Shown piece after piece: positions 26,334 to 35,073 of a stretch of DNA of 64,000 nucleotides (position 1 is its first letter; every line of letters begins with the position of its first letter). Under the pieces are notes generated by a model. That model saw only the letters and a list, made by a program, of their open reading frames with translations, had not been told where the DNA came from and did not search any database. The DNA lies in assembly GCA_020249285.1 (NCBI GenBank), contig JADCFX010000014.1, positions 115,405-179,404 of the forward strand, written 5' to 3'. Position numbers and translations under genes: made by a program. This stretch comes from Roseomonas sp. GTDB lineage: Bacteria > Pseudomonadota > Alphaproteobacteria > Acetobacterales > Acetobacteraceae.

Positions 26334-26699
26334 ATGCACCCCATGCTGAAAACCCTGCCGCTTGCCGCCCTGCTGCTGGCCGCGCCGCCTTTGGCCCGCG
26401 CTTGCGATATGGAAGCGATCAATGCGGAAATGACCACGATTTGCCTGGGCGCCCTGCACCCGACCCGCGCGGCGGCTGAGGCCATCATGGCGCAACTCCC
26501 CGCGCCTGAAAAAGCGGCGCTTGCGGCGGCGCTGGCCCGCGCCGGGGATGCCTGCGAAACGGGGGACCCCGCCCAGGGCACCCGTGAAGCCGCCGGTATC
26601 ATGCGCCTGATCGGCCATATCGAAGCCCGGCTGGGCCTGGCGCCACCCCCTATCACGCTGCACAGGCTGGGCGGCATTGCCCCCGCGCCGCGCGGCTGA
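26334..26699 (+). CDS. unknown secreted protein of the copper operon
   Basis: This 121-residue protein has a signal peptide (MHPMLKTLPLAALLLAAPPL, ending ARA) and a small helical mature part with three Cys (ACDMEA, TTICLGAL, GDACETGD) that could give a disulfide or metal site. I do not recognise the family. It lies 3 bp after the ycnI-like gene and 25 bp before the PCuAC gene, so it is part of the operon. A role in copper handling is inferred from position only. Confidence 0.68.
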   Translation: MHPMLKTLPLAALLLAAPPLARACDMEAINAEMTTICLGALHPTRAAAEAIMAQLPAPEKAALAAALARAGDACETGDPAQGTREAAGIMRLIGHIEARLGLAPPPITLHRLGGIAPAPRG

Positions 26700-26724
26700 A
26701 GCCCCTGGAAAGAAGGAAAACCTC

Positions 26725-27192
26725 ATGTCCTCCCTGAACCGCCGCGCCCTTGGCGCCCTGATCCTTGCCCTGCCGGCCTCGGCCGCGCTGGCGCATCATG
26801 ATGTCACCAAGGGTGATCTTGTGATCGGCCATCCCTGGACCCGCGCCGCCGGCGCCAATACCAATGGCGCGGGCTTCATGACCCTGAAAAACAATGGTTC
26901 CGCGCCTGATCGGCTGATCTCCGCCGCCAGCCCCGCCGCCAGGGTCGTGGAACTCCATACCCATATCCGGGAAGGGGATGTCATGCGCATGCGCCCGGTG
27001 GCGGATATCCCGATCCCGCCGGGCCAAACCGTGCATCTCCGCCCCGGCGGGCTGCATATCATGCTGATTGGCCTGACCGAGCCGCTCCGCCAGGGGGCCA
27101 GCGTGCCGCTGACGCTCCGCTTTGAACGCGCCGGGGAAGTGCAGGTGACGCTTGGCGTTGAATCCGCCGGCGCGCGCGGCCACGCGCATTGA
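26725..27192 (+). CDS. periplasmic copper chaperone PCuAC
   Basis: This 155-residue protein has a signal peptide (about residues 1-23, ending AALA) and a cupredoxin-like PCuAC domain. The copper(I)-binding pattern is present: His in ELHTHI, Met in VMRMRPV, then HLRPGGLHIM supplying the final His and Met. It also has GNPWTRAA-like GHPWTRAAGA. It delivers copper to cytochrome oxidase assembly in other bacteria. ATG at 26725 follows AGAAGGA. The C-terminus is His-rich (GHAH), which may add weak metal binding. Confidence 0.93.
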   Translation: MSSLNRRALGALILALPASAALAHHDVTKGDLVIGHPWTRAAGANTNGAGFMTLKNNGSAPDRLISAASPAARVVELHTHIREGDVMRMRPVADIPIPPGQTVHLRPGGLHIMLIGLTEPLRQGASVPLTLRFERAGEVQVTLGVESAGARGHAH

Positions 27193-27198
27193 TCGGGC

Positions 27199-27259
27199 GG
27201 GGGGCGCAAGGCCCCCCTGCAACGGGTTCGCTTGCCTTTGGCCCCCTTTCGGGCCAAAG
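27199..27259 (+). terminator. two hairpins between copper and lipid A operons
   Basis: The first stem pairs GGGGGGC (27199-27205) with GCCCCCC (27211-27217). The second is a perfect 9-bp stem, CTTTGGCCC (27236-27244) with GGGCCAAAG (27251-27259). Both fall after the PCuAC stop and before acpXL, so they probably end the copper transcript. T-tracts are weak. Confidence 0.6.
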
Positions 27260-27303
27260 AGCGCCCCTATCTTTCACTCCTGATTCTGCATGGAGGGCCT
27301 CAC

Positions 27304-27585
27304 ATGGCCTCGTCCTTCGACCGTATCGCCGATATCATCGCTGAAAACAGCGAAGTCCCGCGGGATAAGATCCTGCCGGATAGCCATGTGATCACTGATC
27401 TTGGCATTGATAGCCTGGACTTCCTGGATATTGTCTTCGCCATAGACAAGGCTTTTGGAATCAAGGTGCCGGTGGAAGCCTGGACGCAGGAAGTGAATGC
27501 GGGCAGCGCGCCGGCGGAGAAGTACTTCGTCATGAAGAACCTGGCCGAGCGTGTGGATGAGCTGGTTGCGGCCAAGGCTGGCTGA
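27304..27585 (+). CDS. acpXL: acyl carrier protein for very-long-chain lipid A acyl chain
   Basis: This 93-residue acyl carrier protein has the phosphopantetheine site [13 protein letters not shown]. It is longer than housekeeping ACP and has AcpXL-like features ([38 protein letters not shown]). AcpXL carries the very-long-chain hydroxy fatty acid (about C28) that is added to lipid A in many alphaproteobacteria. It heads the acpXL-fabZXL-fabF2XL-fabF1XL-adh-lpxXL operon. ATG at 27304 follows GGAGGG. Confidence 0.93.
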   Translation: MASSFDRIADIIAENSEVPRDKILPDSHVITDLGIDSLDFLDIVFAIDKAFGIKVPVEAWTQEVNAGSAPAEKYFVMKNLAERVDELVAAKAG

Positions 27586-27632
27586 CCGCATCACCACGCC
27601 ACGCGCCACCGAAAACACGGATCACTGACGCG

Positions 27633-28079
27633 ATGCGCCTGGAATATTTCCAGATGATAGATCGGGTGGCAGCGCGCGAAGGCGATACCATCATTGTGGA
27701 AAGCCGCATCCCGGATGCTTCCCCGGTGTTTGAAGGGCATTTCCCCGGCCATCCGCTGATGCCTGGCGTTCTATTGGTGGAAACCATGGCGCAGACTTCC
27801 GGCTGGTTATTGCTGGATCTGATGGGTTTTGCGCGCATGCCCTTTCTGATGGCGGTGAAGGAAGCGAAGTTCCGTAGCTTCATCGGCCCCGGCACGGCGG
27901 TGCGCGTCTATGCCAAGCGCCTGCATGATGGTTCAGGTTTTGCGGTGACCGAGGCGCGGATTGAAGCCGATGGCAAGCGCATCACCGATGCGGAACTGAC
28001 CTTCCGCATCATGGATTACCCCGCGCCGGAATTGGCGGATGCCATGCGCGGGCGGGGCCGGGAATTGGGGCTGCTATGA
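27633..28079 (+). CDS. fabZXL: 3-hydroxyacyl-ACP dehydratase of the VLCFA operon
   Basis: This 148-residue hot-dog dehydratase of the FabZ/FabA type has the catalytic His in GHFPGHPLMPGVLLVETMAQ, the main family signature. It should remove water from 3-hydroxyacyl-AcpXL during very-long-chain elongation. It lies 47 bp after acpXL, and its stop overlaps the next gene by 4 bp (ATGA). Confidence 0.9.
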   Translation: MRLEYFQMIDRVAAREGDTIIVESRIPDASPVFEGHFPGHPLMPGVLLVETMAQTSGWLLLDLMGFARMPFLMAVKEAKFRSFIGPGTAVRVYAKRLHDGSGFAVTEARIEADGKRITDAELTFRIMDYPAPELADAMRGRGRELGLL

Positions 28080-29251
28080 CAAGGCGCGATGTCGTCATTA
28101 CGGGAATTGGGCTGGTATCCTCGCTCGGTGAAGGGCCGGATGCGCATTGGGCAGCGCTGCATCATGGCGCCAAGCCCGTGGTGGATGCGGCAAGCTTCGC
28201 GCCCTTTCCGGTGCACCCTTTGCCGGCGCTCAGCCTTGATGCGCAAATCCCGAAAAAGGGCGATCAGCGCCAGATGGAACCCTGGCAGCGGCTTGGCACC
28301 TATGCCGCCGGGCTTGCTATTGACCATGCCGGGGCGCGCGGCCTGGTTGCCGATATGCATTTGGTGGTGGCGGCTGGCGGTGGAGAGCGTGACATCGCGG
28401 TAGATGAGGCGATGACGGCGGTGTTGACCAGTTGCACGCCGGAAGCTTCTGGCGCGCTGCTGAATGAGAAGTTGGCCACTGAATTGCGGCCAACGCTGTT
28501 TCTGGCGCAGCTTTCCAATCTGCTCGCGGGCAATATCTCGATCGTACATGGCGTGACGGGGTCTTCGCGCACGCTGATGGGCGAAGAAGAAGCCGCTGCT
28601 GATGCGATTCGGATTGCCGCCGCGCGCTTGGCCGAAGGGCGGGGTGAGATTGCTTTGGTGGGCGGCGCTTTTGCGTCTCAGCGTTGGGATATGGTGCTGG
28701 CTTATGCGCCAGGTGGCGTGCTGTGGCAGGGCGATTACGCGCCAATTTCCGCGCGTGGCGATGCGGGTGGGTTGATCCCTGGCGGCATGGCGGCGTTTCT
28801 GGTGTTGGAAACGGCAGAACATGCGCGCGCGCGTGGTGCCAAGGCCTTGGCGCGGATTGGTGGGATTGCGAGCAATGCGGCGCATCAGCGCGCCGGCGGC
28901 GGTTCTGCGGCTTCGGCGGCGGCGCTGTGGCAGGGCATGGCTTGCGATACCGCTGGGCTTGGCGTGATTTCCGGCATGACAGGTGTGGCGGAAGCGCGGA
29001 TTGAAGAAGAAGCCTTCCTGGCAGGGCTTGGCGGTGTGCCGGTACGGCGCAGCGGTTCCGTGCTTGGGCATGGGGTGGAAGCGAGCTTCCCTGCCAATGT
29101 CGCGCTCGCGGCACTCGCGCTTTCGCGCGGTGGTTTCTACCCGGCGATGGACCCCGCCGATGCCGGCGATGGCCCGGTGGAGCGCATTCTGGTGACCGGC
29201 TTCGGCCAATGGCGCGGTGAAGCGCTTGCGCTGCTGGAGAAAGCGCCATGA
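28076..29251 (+). CDS. fabF2XL: ketosynthase-like protein without catalytic Cys (FabF2XL)
   Basis: This 391-residue thiolase-fold ketosynthase homologue is in the second ketosynthase position of the VLCFA operon. The nucleophile segment reads VHGVTGSS, where active KS enzymes (and its neighbour) have ACATGAS; Gly159 replaces the Cys. The equivalent of the NAHGTST His is also absent, although a GHGVEASFP stretch near the end keeps one His. It is therefore best viewed as a chain-length-factor-like partner of FabF1XL rather than an active condensing enzyme. It overlaps both neighbours by 4 bp. Confidence 0.87.
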   Translation: MTRRDVVITGIGLVSSLGEGPDAHWAALHHGAKPVVDAASFAPFPVHPLPALSLDAQIPKKGDQRQMEPWQRLGTYAAGLAIDHAGARGLVADMHLVVAAGGGERDIAVDEAMTAVLTSCTPEASGALLNEKLATELRPTLFLAQLSNLLAGNISIVHGVTGSSRTLMGEEEAAADAIRIAAARLAEGRGEIALVGGAFASQRWDMVLAYAPGGVLWQGDYAPISARGDAGGLIPGGMAAFLVLETAEHARARGAKALARIGGIASNAAHQRAGGGSAASAAALWQGMACDTAGLGVISGMTGVAEARIEEEAFLAGLGGVPVRRSGSVLGHGVEASFPANVALAALALSRGGFYPAMDPADAGDGPVERILVTGFGQWRGEALALLEKAP

Positions 29252-30507
29252 AGGATCATCTGGGCCGCCCCTTGGTGTCGGTGACGGGGATTGGGCTCGT
29301 GAGCCCGCTCGGCTGGGGGTTGGAGAAGAATTGGGCGGCGCTGCTGGCGGGCACTTCCGGCATTACGCGGATTCGCCGATTTGCGACCGATCATCTGAAA
29401 ACCACCATGGCCGGCACGGTGGATTTGCCGGAAGAAATCGCTGGTGCCGATCCCGTGCCCGCGCCGGTGCGCGTGGAACGCATGGCGGAAGCGGCGATTG
29501 CGGAAGCGCTGGGAAATGCCGGTTTGCAGGTGGGTGATTTTCCGGGGCCGCTGATGCTCGGCATGCCTCCGGTGGAAATGGAATGGCCGCAACGCGTGGC
29601 GCTGGCGCGGCGCGCGGGCGGGCATGATCACGCGGCGCTGTCCAAAACCAGTGTCGGCCAGCGTGATTTGTATGAGACCTTTTTGTATGGCGGTGTTGGC
29701 GAAAGATTGGCGCTACGTTTCGGCACCAAGGGCGCGCCGATTGCCATCACGACCGCCTGCGCCACCGGCGCTTCCGCCATTCAATTAGGTGTTGAGGCGA
29801 TCCAACGTGGTGAAGCGAAATCTGCCATTGCGCTTGGCACGGATGGTTCCGTGCAGCCGGAAGCGGTGATCCGGTTTTCGCTGCTGTCTGCGCTTTCTTC
29901 ACGCAATGAAGACCCGACCAAGGCATCGCGCCCCTTTGAGAAATCCCGTGACGGTTTCGTGATGAGCGAAGGGGCGGCGGCGCTGATCCTGGAAGATTTG
30001 GAACATGCCCGCGCGCGCGGCGCCACGATCATTGGCCTGGTGCGTGGCTGCGGCGAGAGGGCGGATAATTTCCACCGCACGCGGTCCAATCCTGATGGGT
30101 CTTCCATCATTGGCGCCATGAAGAATGCGCTCGCCGATGCCGGCTTGCAGCCAGCCGATATTGGCTATGTGAATGCGCATGGCACCAGCACGCCGGAGAA
30201 TGACAAGATGGAAGCGCTTGGCCTGCGCGCCGTATTTGGTGAGGCGCCACCGCCGATTTCGTCCAATAAATCCATGATCGGCCATACGCTTTCCGCCGCT
30301 GGTGCCATTGAAGCGGCCTTCAGCCTGCTGACGCTGCGCGACCAAATCCTGCCGCCCACGATCAATCATGTGGAACCGGACCCGACGCTTGGGCTGGATG
30401 TGGTGCCGAATGACGCGCGGCGTGTTTCGGGCTTGCGCCATGTGCTGTCCAATTCCTTTGGCTTTGGCGGGCAGAATGTCTGCCTTGTGCTGAGTGCCGC
30501 GCCATGA
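29248..30507 (+). CDS. fabF1XL: beta-ketoacyl-ACP synthase II of the VLCFA operon
   Basis: This 419-residue FabF-type condensing enzyme keeps the full Cys-His-His set: Cys171 in ITTACATGASAIQLG, His in VNAHGTSTPENDKMEA and His in KSMIGHTLSAAGAIEA. It should elongate the very long acyl chain on AcpXL. The start overlaps the stop of fabF2XL by 4 bp, and the stop overlaps the adh gene by 4 bp. The Cys-less partner upstream suggests a heterodimer. Confidence 0.93.
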   Translation: MKDHLGRPLVSVTGIGLVSPLGWGLEKNWAALLAGTSGITRIRRFATDHLKTTMAGTVDLPEEIAGADPVPAPVRVERMAEAAIAEALGNAGLQVGDFPGPLMLGMPPVEMEWPQRVALARRAGGHDHAALSKTSVGQRDLYETFLYGGVGERLALRFGTKGAPIAITTACATGASAIQLGVEAIQRGEAKSAIALGTDGSVQPEAVIRFSLLSALSSRNEDPTKASRPFEKSRDGFVMSEGAAALILEDLEHARARGATIIGLVRGCGERADNFHRTRSNPDGSSIIGAMKNALADAGLQPADIGYVNAHGTSTPENDKMEALGLRAVFGEAPPPISSNKSMIGHTLSAAGAIEAAFSLLTLRDQILPPTINHVEPDPTLGLDVVPNDARRVSGLRHVLSNSFGFGGQNVCLVLSAAP

Positions 30508-31529
30508 TGCGGGCACTTCGTCTGCATGGGGATCGTGATCTGCGGCTGGAATCCGTGGCGCCACCGCCGCCACCTGCCGCGCATGAGGTGCAGCTTCGCA
30601 TTCGCGCCGTGGCGCTGAACCATATTGATGTTTGGGGCTTTCGCGGCATGGCCTTCGCCAAGCGGAACCTGCCCCTTACGGTTGGCGCGGAAGCGGTCGG
30701 CGAAATCGTCGCGCTTGGTTCCGCCGTGACGGGCTGGAAGATTGGCGATCATGTCGCGCCCTATGGTGCTGCGACCTGTGGCGTGTGCAAGGCCTGCCGT
30801 GAAGGGCGCGATAATCTTTGCGAGAATGTCGGCGGCGTGAAGGGTTTTCATTTGGATGGCTTCGCGCAGGAGCTGATGAACCAGGATGCGCGGCTTCTGG
30901 TGCGGGTGCCGGATGCGCTTTCCTTCGAAGATGCCGCTTGCGGGCCGATCACCTTTTCCACCGTGGAACATATGCTGTTCGACAATGCCAAGCTGCAAGC
31001 GGGAGAAACCATCCTGATCCATGCCGCCGGTTCCGGCATTGGCACGGTGGCGGTGCGAATCGCGAAGGATTTGGGCTGCACCGTGATCGCGACCGCGGGC
31101 GATGATGAAAAATGCGCCAAGGCCAAGGCATTGGGCGCGGATCATGTGGTGAATTACTCAACCCAGAATTTCCCAACCGTGGCACGCCGCGTGACCGGCA
31201 AGCGCGGCGTGGATGTTGTGTTTGAACATGTCGGCGCTTCCACATGGAGTGGCAGCCTGCTCTCGCTCAAAATGGGCGGGCGCTTGGTGACCTGCGGGTC
31301 CACGTCCGGTGTTTCTGCGGAAACCAATCTGATGATGGTGTTTCAGCGCCAGCTTCGCATCTTTGGGTCCTTTGGCGCTTCCATGCGCAATATCGCGGAT
31401 GGCTATGCGAAAATGGCGCGCGGTATTCTGCCCGTATTGGATACGGTGGTGCCTTTGGAACGCTTTGCCGAGGGGCTGGAACGGCTGGAAAGCCGGCGCG
31501 TCTTCGGCAAGATTGTGGTGACGCTGTGA
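30504..31529 (+). CDS. zinc-type alcohol dehydrogenase/reductase of the VLCFA operon
   Basis: This 341-residue medium-chain dehydrogenase has the GroES-like N-domain (ALNHIDVWGFRGMAFA), the structural-zinc Cys run CGVCKACREGRDNLC and the NAD(P) motif HAAGSGIGTVAVRIAKDLG. In rhizobia the gene at this place (adh2XL) takes part in very-long-chain fatty acid synthesis, probably at a reduction step. Tight overlaps place it in the operon. The exact reaction is not known from sequence. Confidence 0.88.
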   Translation: MMRALRLHGDRDLRLESVAPPPPPAAHEVQLRIRAVALNHIDVWGFRGMAFAKRNLPLTVGAEAVGEIVALGSAVTGWKIGDHVAPYGAATCGVCKACREGRDNLCENVGGVKGFHLDGFAQELMNQDARLLVRVPDALSFEDAACGPITFSTVEHMLFDNAKLQAGETILIHAAGSGIGTVAVRIAKDLGCTVIATAGDDEKCAKAKALGADHVVNYSTQNFPTVARRVTGKRGVDVVFEHVGASTWSGSLLSLKMGGRLVTCGSTSGVSAETNLMMVFQRQLRIFGSFGASMRNIADGYAKMARGILPVLDTVVPLERFAEGLERLESRRVFGKIVVTL

Positions 31530-31548
31530 AGCGCAGCGCGCCACGCGG

Positions 31549-32427
31549 ATGAATTTTCTGATCGGGCTTCTGCTGCGCGCGGGCTTCGGCTTTCTGCGCC
31601 TGCTTGGGCCGCGTTTTGGTCCAGCACTCGGCGCTTTCCTGGCGCGCAATCTGGGGCCAATCACACCAGCACATCGCATCGGGCGGGATAACATAGCCGC
31701 TGCCTTTCCGGAAAAATCGGCGGCGGAGCGTGCCGCCATTCTGACAGAAGCCTGGGACAATCTCGGCCGCACCGCCTGCGAATATGTACATATGGATCGG
31801 ATTTGGGATTTCGATCCCGAAAATCCGAAGCCGGGCGGGCTTATCAGCGCCTCCGTCGAAACCGTCGCGCTCTATGAAAGACTGCGGGAAGACGGCAAGC
31901 CCGCCATTGTCTTTTCCGCGCATCTCGCGAATTGGGAATTGCCGGCTGTGGCGGCGGCCAAGCACGGCATTGACAGTGCGGTTTTGTATCGCACGCCAAA
32001 TAACGCCGCCGTGGCGCGTGAAATCCTGAGGCTGCGTAAGGATAGTATGGGGGTTTTGGTGCCAGCCGGCATGGGCGCGCCTTTGCGTTTGGCCCGCGCG
32101 TTGGAAGCGGGGCAGCATATCGGCATGCTGGTGGATCAGCGCTTCGGGCGTGGGCCGCGCGTGATGTTCATGGGGCGCGAAGCGGGGGCTAATCCGCTGC
32201 TCGCGCAATTGGCGCGGCGCTATGATTGCCCGGTGCATGGCGCGCGCGCCATTCGCCTGCCTGGTGGGCGGTTTCGTCTGGAATTGACCGAGGAAATCCC
32301 CATGCCACGCGATGCGGAGGGCTTGATTGACATCAACGCCGCCACGCAAAAAATGAACAAGGTGATTGAAGGCTGGGTCAGGGAATATCCCGGCCAATGG
32401 CTTTGGATGCATCGTCGCTGGCGGTAA
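31549..32427 (+). CDS. lpxXL: lipid A very-long-chain acyltransferase (LpxL family)
   Basis: This 292-residue HtrB/LpxL-family acyltransferase has an N-terminal hydrophobic anchor (FLIGLLLRAGFGFLRLLGPR). The catalytic HxxxxD/E equivalent is AHLANWE, and the segment HIGMLVDQRFGRGPRVMFMG is the second family block. It transfers the very-long-chain acyl group from AcpXL to the 2' hydroxyacyl chain of lipid A at the inner membrane. It closes the operon. Confidence 0.92.
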   Translation: MNFLIGLLLRAGFGFLRLLGPRFGPALGAFLARNLGPITPAHRIGRDNIAAAFPEKSAAERAAILTEAWDNLGRTACEYVHMDRIWDFDPENPKPGGLISASVETVALYERLREDGKPAIVFSAHLANWELPAVAAAKHGIDSAVLYRTPNNAAVAREILRLRKDSMGVLVPAGMGAPLRLARALEAGQHIGMLVDQRFGRGPRVMFMGREAGANPLLAQLARRYDCPVHGARAIRLPGGRFRLELTEEIPMPRDAEGLIDINAATQKMNKVIEGWVREYPGQWLWMHRRWR

Positions 32428-32454
32428 CAAACTTCACAGGAAAGGCGGGTTTTC

Positions 32455-33783
32455 ATGCTCACGATCAGGCGTTCCAAGCCGCTTTCCGAACTTGATCGCG
32501 GCGAATCCTTTGAAGCGCAGGATACGCTGAGCGCCGCGAATGTCGCGCGTTTTTCCGTAATGTTCGGCCTGGATGGCAAGGTGGTGCCGGCGCGCGCTGC
32601 GGGCGCATTGCTCGCCCATGTGATCACCACGCGCTTTCCGGGGCCGGGCAGCCGGATCATTGCCGAAACGCTCCGCTATGGCGGCGGCATGGCGGAAGGC
32701 GATGTGCTGACAACGGGCCTGGTGGTGCTGGATATTGACCGGCAGGCAGGGGTGGCGCGACTTGCCTGTCGCGTGACCGGGCCTGGCGGCGTGGTGCTGG
32801 CAGAAGGCGAGGTTGAGGTGCTGCCCCCGACCACCGCCGAAGAACGCGCCCTGCCGCAAATGACCGGGCTTGGCCCCCATGCCGGCAAGGTGATGGCGGA
32901 CCTGTTCGCGCGCTGCCGCGCCCTGCCGCCTGTGCCGACCGCGGTTGCACACCCTTGCGATGCCGAAAGCCTGCGCGGTGCGATCCTGGCCGCGCAGCAA
33001 GGGCTGATCACGCCGATCCTGACGGGGCCGGAGGCGCGGATTCGCGCCATTGCCGCCAAGGAATCGCTCGATCTTTCCGGCATTGAGCTGATTGGCACGG
33101 AACATAGCCATGCCTCGGCTGAGGCAGCGGTGGCGCTGGTGCGGGAAGGCCGAGCGGCGGCTTTGATGAAGGGCAGCCTGCATACGGATGAATTGCTGGG
33201 CGCGGCTTTGGCGAAGGAAGCGGGGCTGCGCACGGAACGGCGCGTGAGCCATGCCTTTGTAATGGATGCGCCGCTTTACCCGCGCCCGCTGATCATCACG
33301 GATGCGGCGGTGAATATCGCGCCCGATCTGGAAGCCAAGGCCGATATCATTCGCAATGCCATCAAGCTGGCGCAGGCCATGGGCATAGCGACGCCCAAGG
33401 TCGCGATCCTGGCCGCGGTTGAAACCGTGACGCCCAAGATGCAGGCCACCTTGGATGCCGCGGCGCTTTGTAAAATGGCGGAGCGGGGGCAGATCAGCGG
33501 CGGCGTGCTGGATGGGCCGCTGGCCTTCGATAACGCCATCAGCCCCGTGGCGGTGGCGGCCAAGGGCATTCAATCCCCGGTGGCGGGCCAGGCGGATATC
33601 CTGCTGGTGCCGGATTTGGAGGCGGGAAATATGCTCGCCAAGCAATTGGCCTATCTGGGTGGGGCGGAGTCTGCCGGGATTGTGCTGGGCCTCAGGGTGC
33701 CCATGGCGCTGACCAGCCGGGCGGATAATGCCATGGCGCGGCTGGCTTCTGCCGCCTTATTGCGGCTGATGGCGCCGGCTTAG
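32455..33783 (+). CDS. MaoC-like hydratase / phosphate acyltransferase fusion
   Basis: This 442-residue protein has an N-terminal hot-dog domain (residues 1-130; FSVMFGLDGKVVPARAAGAL, EGDVLTTGLVVLDID) joined to a phosphotransacetylase/phosphotransbutyrylase domain (about 150-440; AHPCDAESLRGAILAAQQGL, EAAVALVREGRAAALMKGSL, LVPDLEAGNMLAKQLAYLGG). Such bifunctional enoyl-CoA hydratase/phosphate acetyltransferases are common in alphaproteobacteria, and their physiological substrate is unclear. It lies 27 bp after lpxXL. No acetate kinase gene is adjacent. Confidence 0.88.
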   Translation: MLTIRRSKPLSELDRGESFEAQDTLSAANVARFSVMFGLDGKVVPARAAGALLAHVITTRFPGPGSRIIAETLRYGGGMAEGDVLTTGLVVLDIDRQAGVARLACRVTGPGGVVLAEGEVEVLPPTTAEERALPQMTGLGPHAGKVMADLFARCRALPPVPTAVAHPCDAESLRGAILAAQQGLITPILTGPEARIRAIAAKESLDLSGIELIGTEHSHASAEAAVALVREGRAAALMKGSLHTDELLGAALAKEAGLRTERRVSHAFVMDAPLYPRPLIITDAAVNIAPDLEAKADIIRNAIKLAQAMGIATPKVAILAAVETVTPKMQATLDAAALCKMAERGQISGGVLDGPLAFDNAISPVAVAAKGIQSPVAGQADILLVPDLEAGNMLAKQLAYLGGAESAGIVLGLRVPMALTSRADNAMARLASAALLRLMAPA

Positions 33784-33837
33784 GGCGCCTTGAGACTTCT
33801 CTTTTCAGCCCTGGGTCGGATGGGGTATAAGGGGGTT

Positions 33838-34401
33838 ATGAACGCATTCCGAATCTTCGCCTTGTGGCCGCGCGCCATTTTCTTTCTGCCGCTTGGGTTG
33901 GCGATGGCCGGCTGCAGCGACTCCTCTCAGGTCCGAGAGGTGGAGCGCGACGAATACAACACTGACAGCAGACGCGAACAATTGCTGCGCGCGACATCAG
34001 CTGCCGGCACTTCGGGCGGCATCACGCTGTTTGGTGGTGGCACGGAAAAGGGCCAGGAGAGCAGCGCCGGCGCCGGAGGGCTTGGAGTTAATGCCTTTCT
34101 CTGGCGTGCGACTTTGGATACGCTCTCCTTTATGCCCTTGGCCTCGGCTGATCCGTTTGGCGGCGTGATCATCACCGATTGGCATGCGCCGGGTGGCGTT
34201 TCCAGTGAACGCTTCAAGGCGACGGCTTATGTACTGGGGCGGCAATTGCGCTCTGACGGCGTGCGGATTTCGGTATTTCGTCAGGTACGCGGGCCGGGCG
34301 GCTGGGTGGATGCGCCGGTCAGCACCGCAACAGGCGCAGAATTGGAAGACAAGGTGCTGACCCGCGCGCGCGAATTGCGGAGCCAATCGGCGGGGCGCTG
34401 A
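33838..34401 (+). CDS. DUF3576 lipoprotein
   Basis: This 187-residue protein starts at 33838 with a lipoprotein signal (FFLPLGLAMAGCSDSS, lipobox MAGC). The body matches DUF3576 proteins of alphaproteobacteria: GVNAFLWRATLDTLSFMPLA, DPFGGVIITDWHAPGG, RFKATAYVLGRQLRSDGVRI, LEDKVLTRARELR. It is likely an outer-membrane-associated protein of unknown function. The longer frame from 33790 would lack a clean signal. Confidence 0.87.
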   Translation: MNAFRIFALWPRAIFFLPLGLAMAGCSDSSQVREVERDEYNTDSRREQLLRATSAAGTSGGITLFGGGTEKGQESSAGAGGLGVNAFLWRATLDTLSFMPLASADPFGGVIITDWHAPGGVSSERFKATAYVLGRQLRSDGVRISVFRQVRGPGGWVDAPVSTATGAELEDKVLTRARELRSQSAGR

Positions 34402-34479
34402 GCGCCTTGGGCGTATTGCGGGACTGAGTTAGTGCGTCCCGTTCACCTTCTTTCACTGGATAGACACTGGCGCAGCGCT

Positions 34480-34516
34480 CGTTCTGTCTGAATCGCGTGG
34501 CGGTTCCGACAGAACG
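34480..34516. terminator. long hairpin between DUF3576 gene and tailspike module
   Basis: CGTTCTGTC (34480-34488) pairs perfectly with GACAGAACG (34508-34516). Inside, GAATCGC pairs with GCGGTTC (one T-G wobble) around a GTG loop, separated from the outer stem by one mismatch. The result is a 16-bp interrupted stem. No T-tract follows on either strand. It probably insulates the two convergent regions. Confidence 0.6.
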
Positions 34517-34540
34517 AACCTAAGCTGCTGTGAATACTTC

Positions 34541-34596
34541 TTTTCGCTGTATTTTTCGAGCCGCCAAATGCTCCCACTTGGCCGAAATATGGTCTG
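34541..34596 (-). repeat. dispersed palindromic repeat, copy R5 (inverted)
   Basis: This is a minus-strand copy of the palindromic family. CCAAATG (34564-34570) and CACTTGG (34575-34581) pair with one mismatch around a 4-nt loop, flanked by TATTTTTC and GAAATA. Read on the minus strand it matches the GGCGGCTCG tail of copies R1 and R2. It lies just beyond the 3' end of the tailspike module. Confidence 0.65.
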
Positions 34597-34602
34597 GCTT
34601 TT

Positions 34603-34977
34603 TCAATCCCCAATAATGTTCATGCTGCTGACAGGGATGTTTACAATTCCAGCGCCATTGAGCGTCACGGGTGTTGCAAGCGGCGCCCATAGCAGGGGAT
34701 TGCCCGCGGTTTGCGCATCAAACACGCCGACATGGGTCAAGGTGCCGGGCGCTGTTGTAAAGCTGAAGCGCACCTGGGAAATATTATATTGCATGCCCGT
34801 TCCAAAAAAAGTGACCGGCTGGCGGGTATAGCCAGTGCCCGTCGGTTCCCCCAGAACGCCGCTGGCGTCGGAACCGCCGGTGCCAAGGGCGATGAAGACG
34901 GCAGTGGGCAGCGCCGGGCGACGCCCGATTACGGATCGGCCGAGCATATTCTTCGCGTAGTCTGTCAGGGATGTCAT
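34603..34977 (-). CDS. phage tail fibre-associated protein
   Basis: This 124-residue protein begins MTSLTDYAKNMLGRSVIGRR and continues with PTAVFIALGTGGSDASG, RQPVTFFGTG, GTLTHVGVFDAQTAGNPLLW and APLATPVTLNGAG. The pattern matches short phage tail-fibre or head-tail accessory proteins that start with a conserved ALP-TxVYxALxT stretch. It is the last gene in a three-gene minus-strand tailspike module. No replication, packaging or lysis genes accompany it. Confidence 0.72.
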   Translation of the reverse strand: MTSLTDYAKNMLGRSVIGRRPALPTAVFIALGTGGSDASGVLGEPTGTGYTRQPVTFFGTGMQYNISQVRFSFTTAPGTLTHVGVFDAQTAGNPLLWAPLATPVTLNGAGIVNIPVSSMNIIGD

Positions 34978-35073
34978 GCGATTCGTCCTGTGATGATCGG
35001 GTTCAGTGGGCGCCTGACCTGCGACGGTGGAATTTCTTCAACGCAGATCAGGCGCAAAAAGTGGCGAAAAAGA

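Noticed and set aside
28016..29249. Long minus-strand frames opposite fabF2XL
   Set aside because: Their products are Arg/His/Gln- or Pro-rich without motifs, while the plus-strand ketosynthase is in a tight operon.
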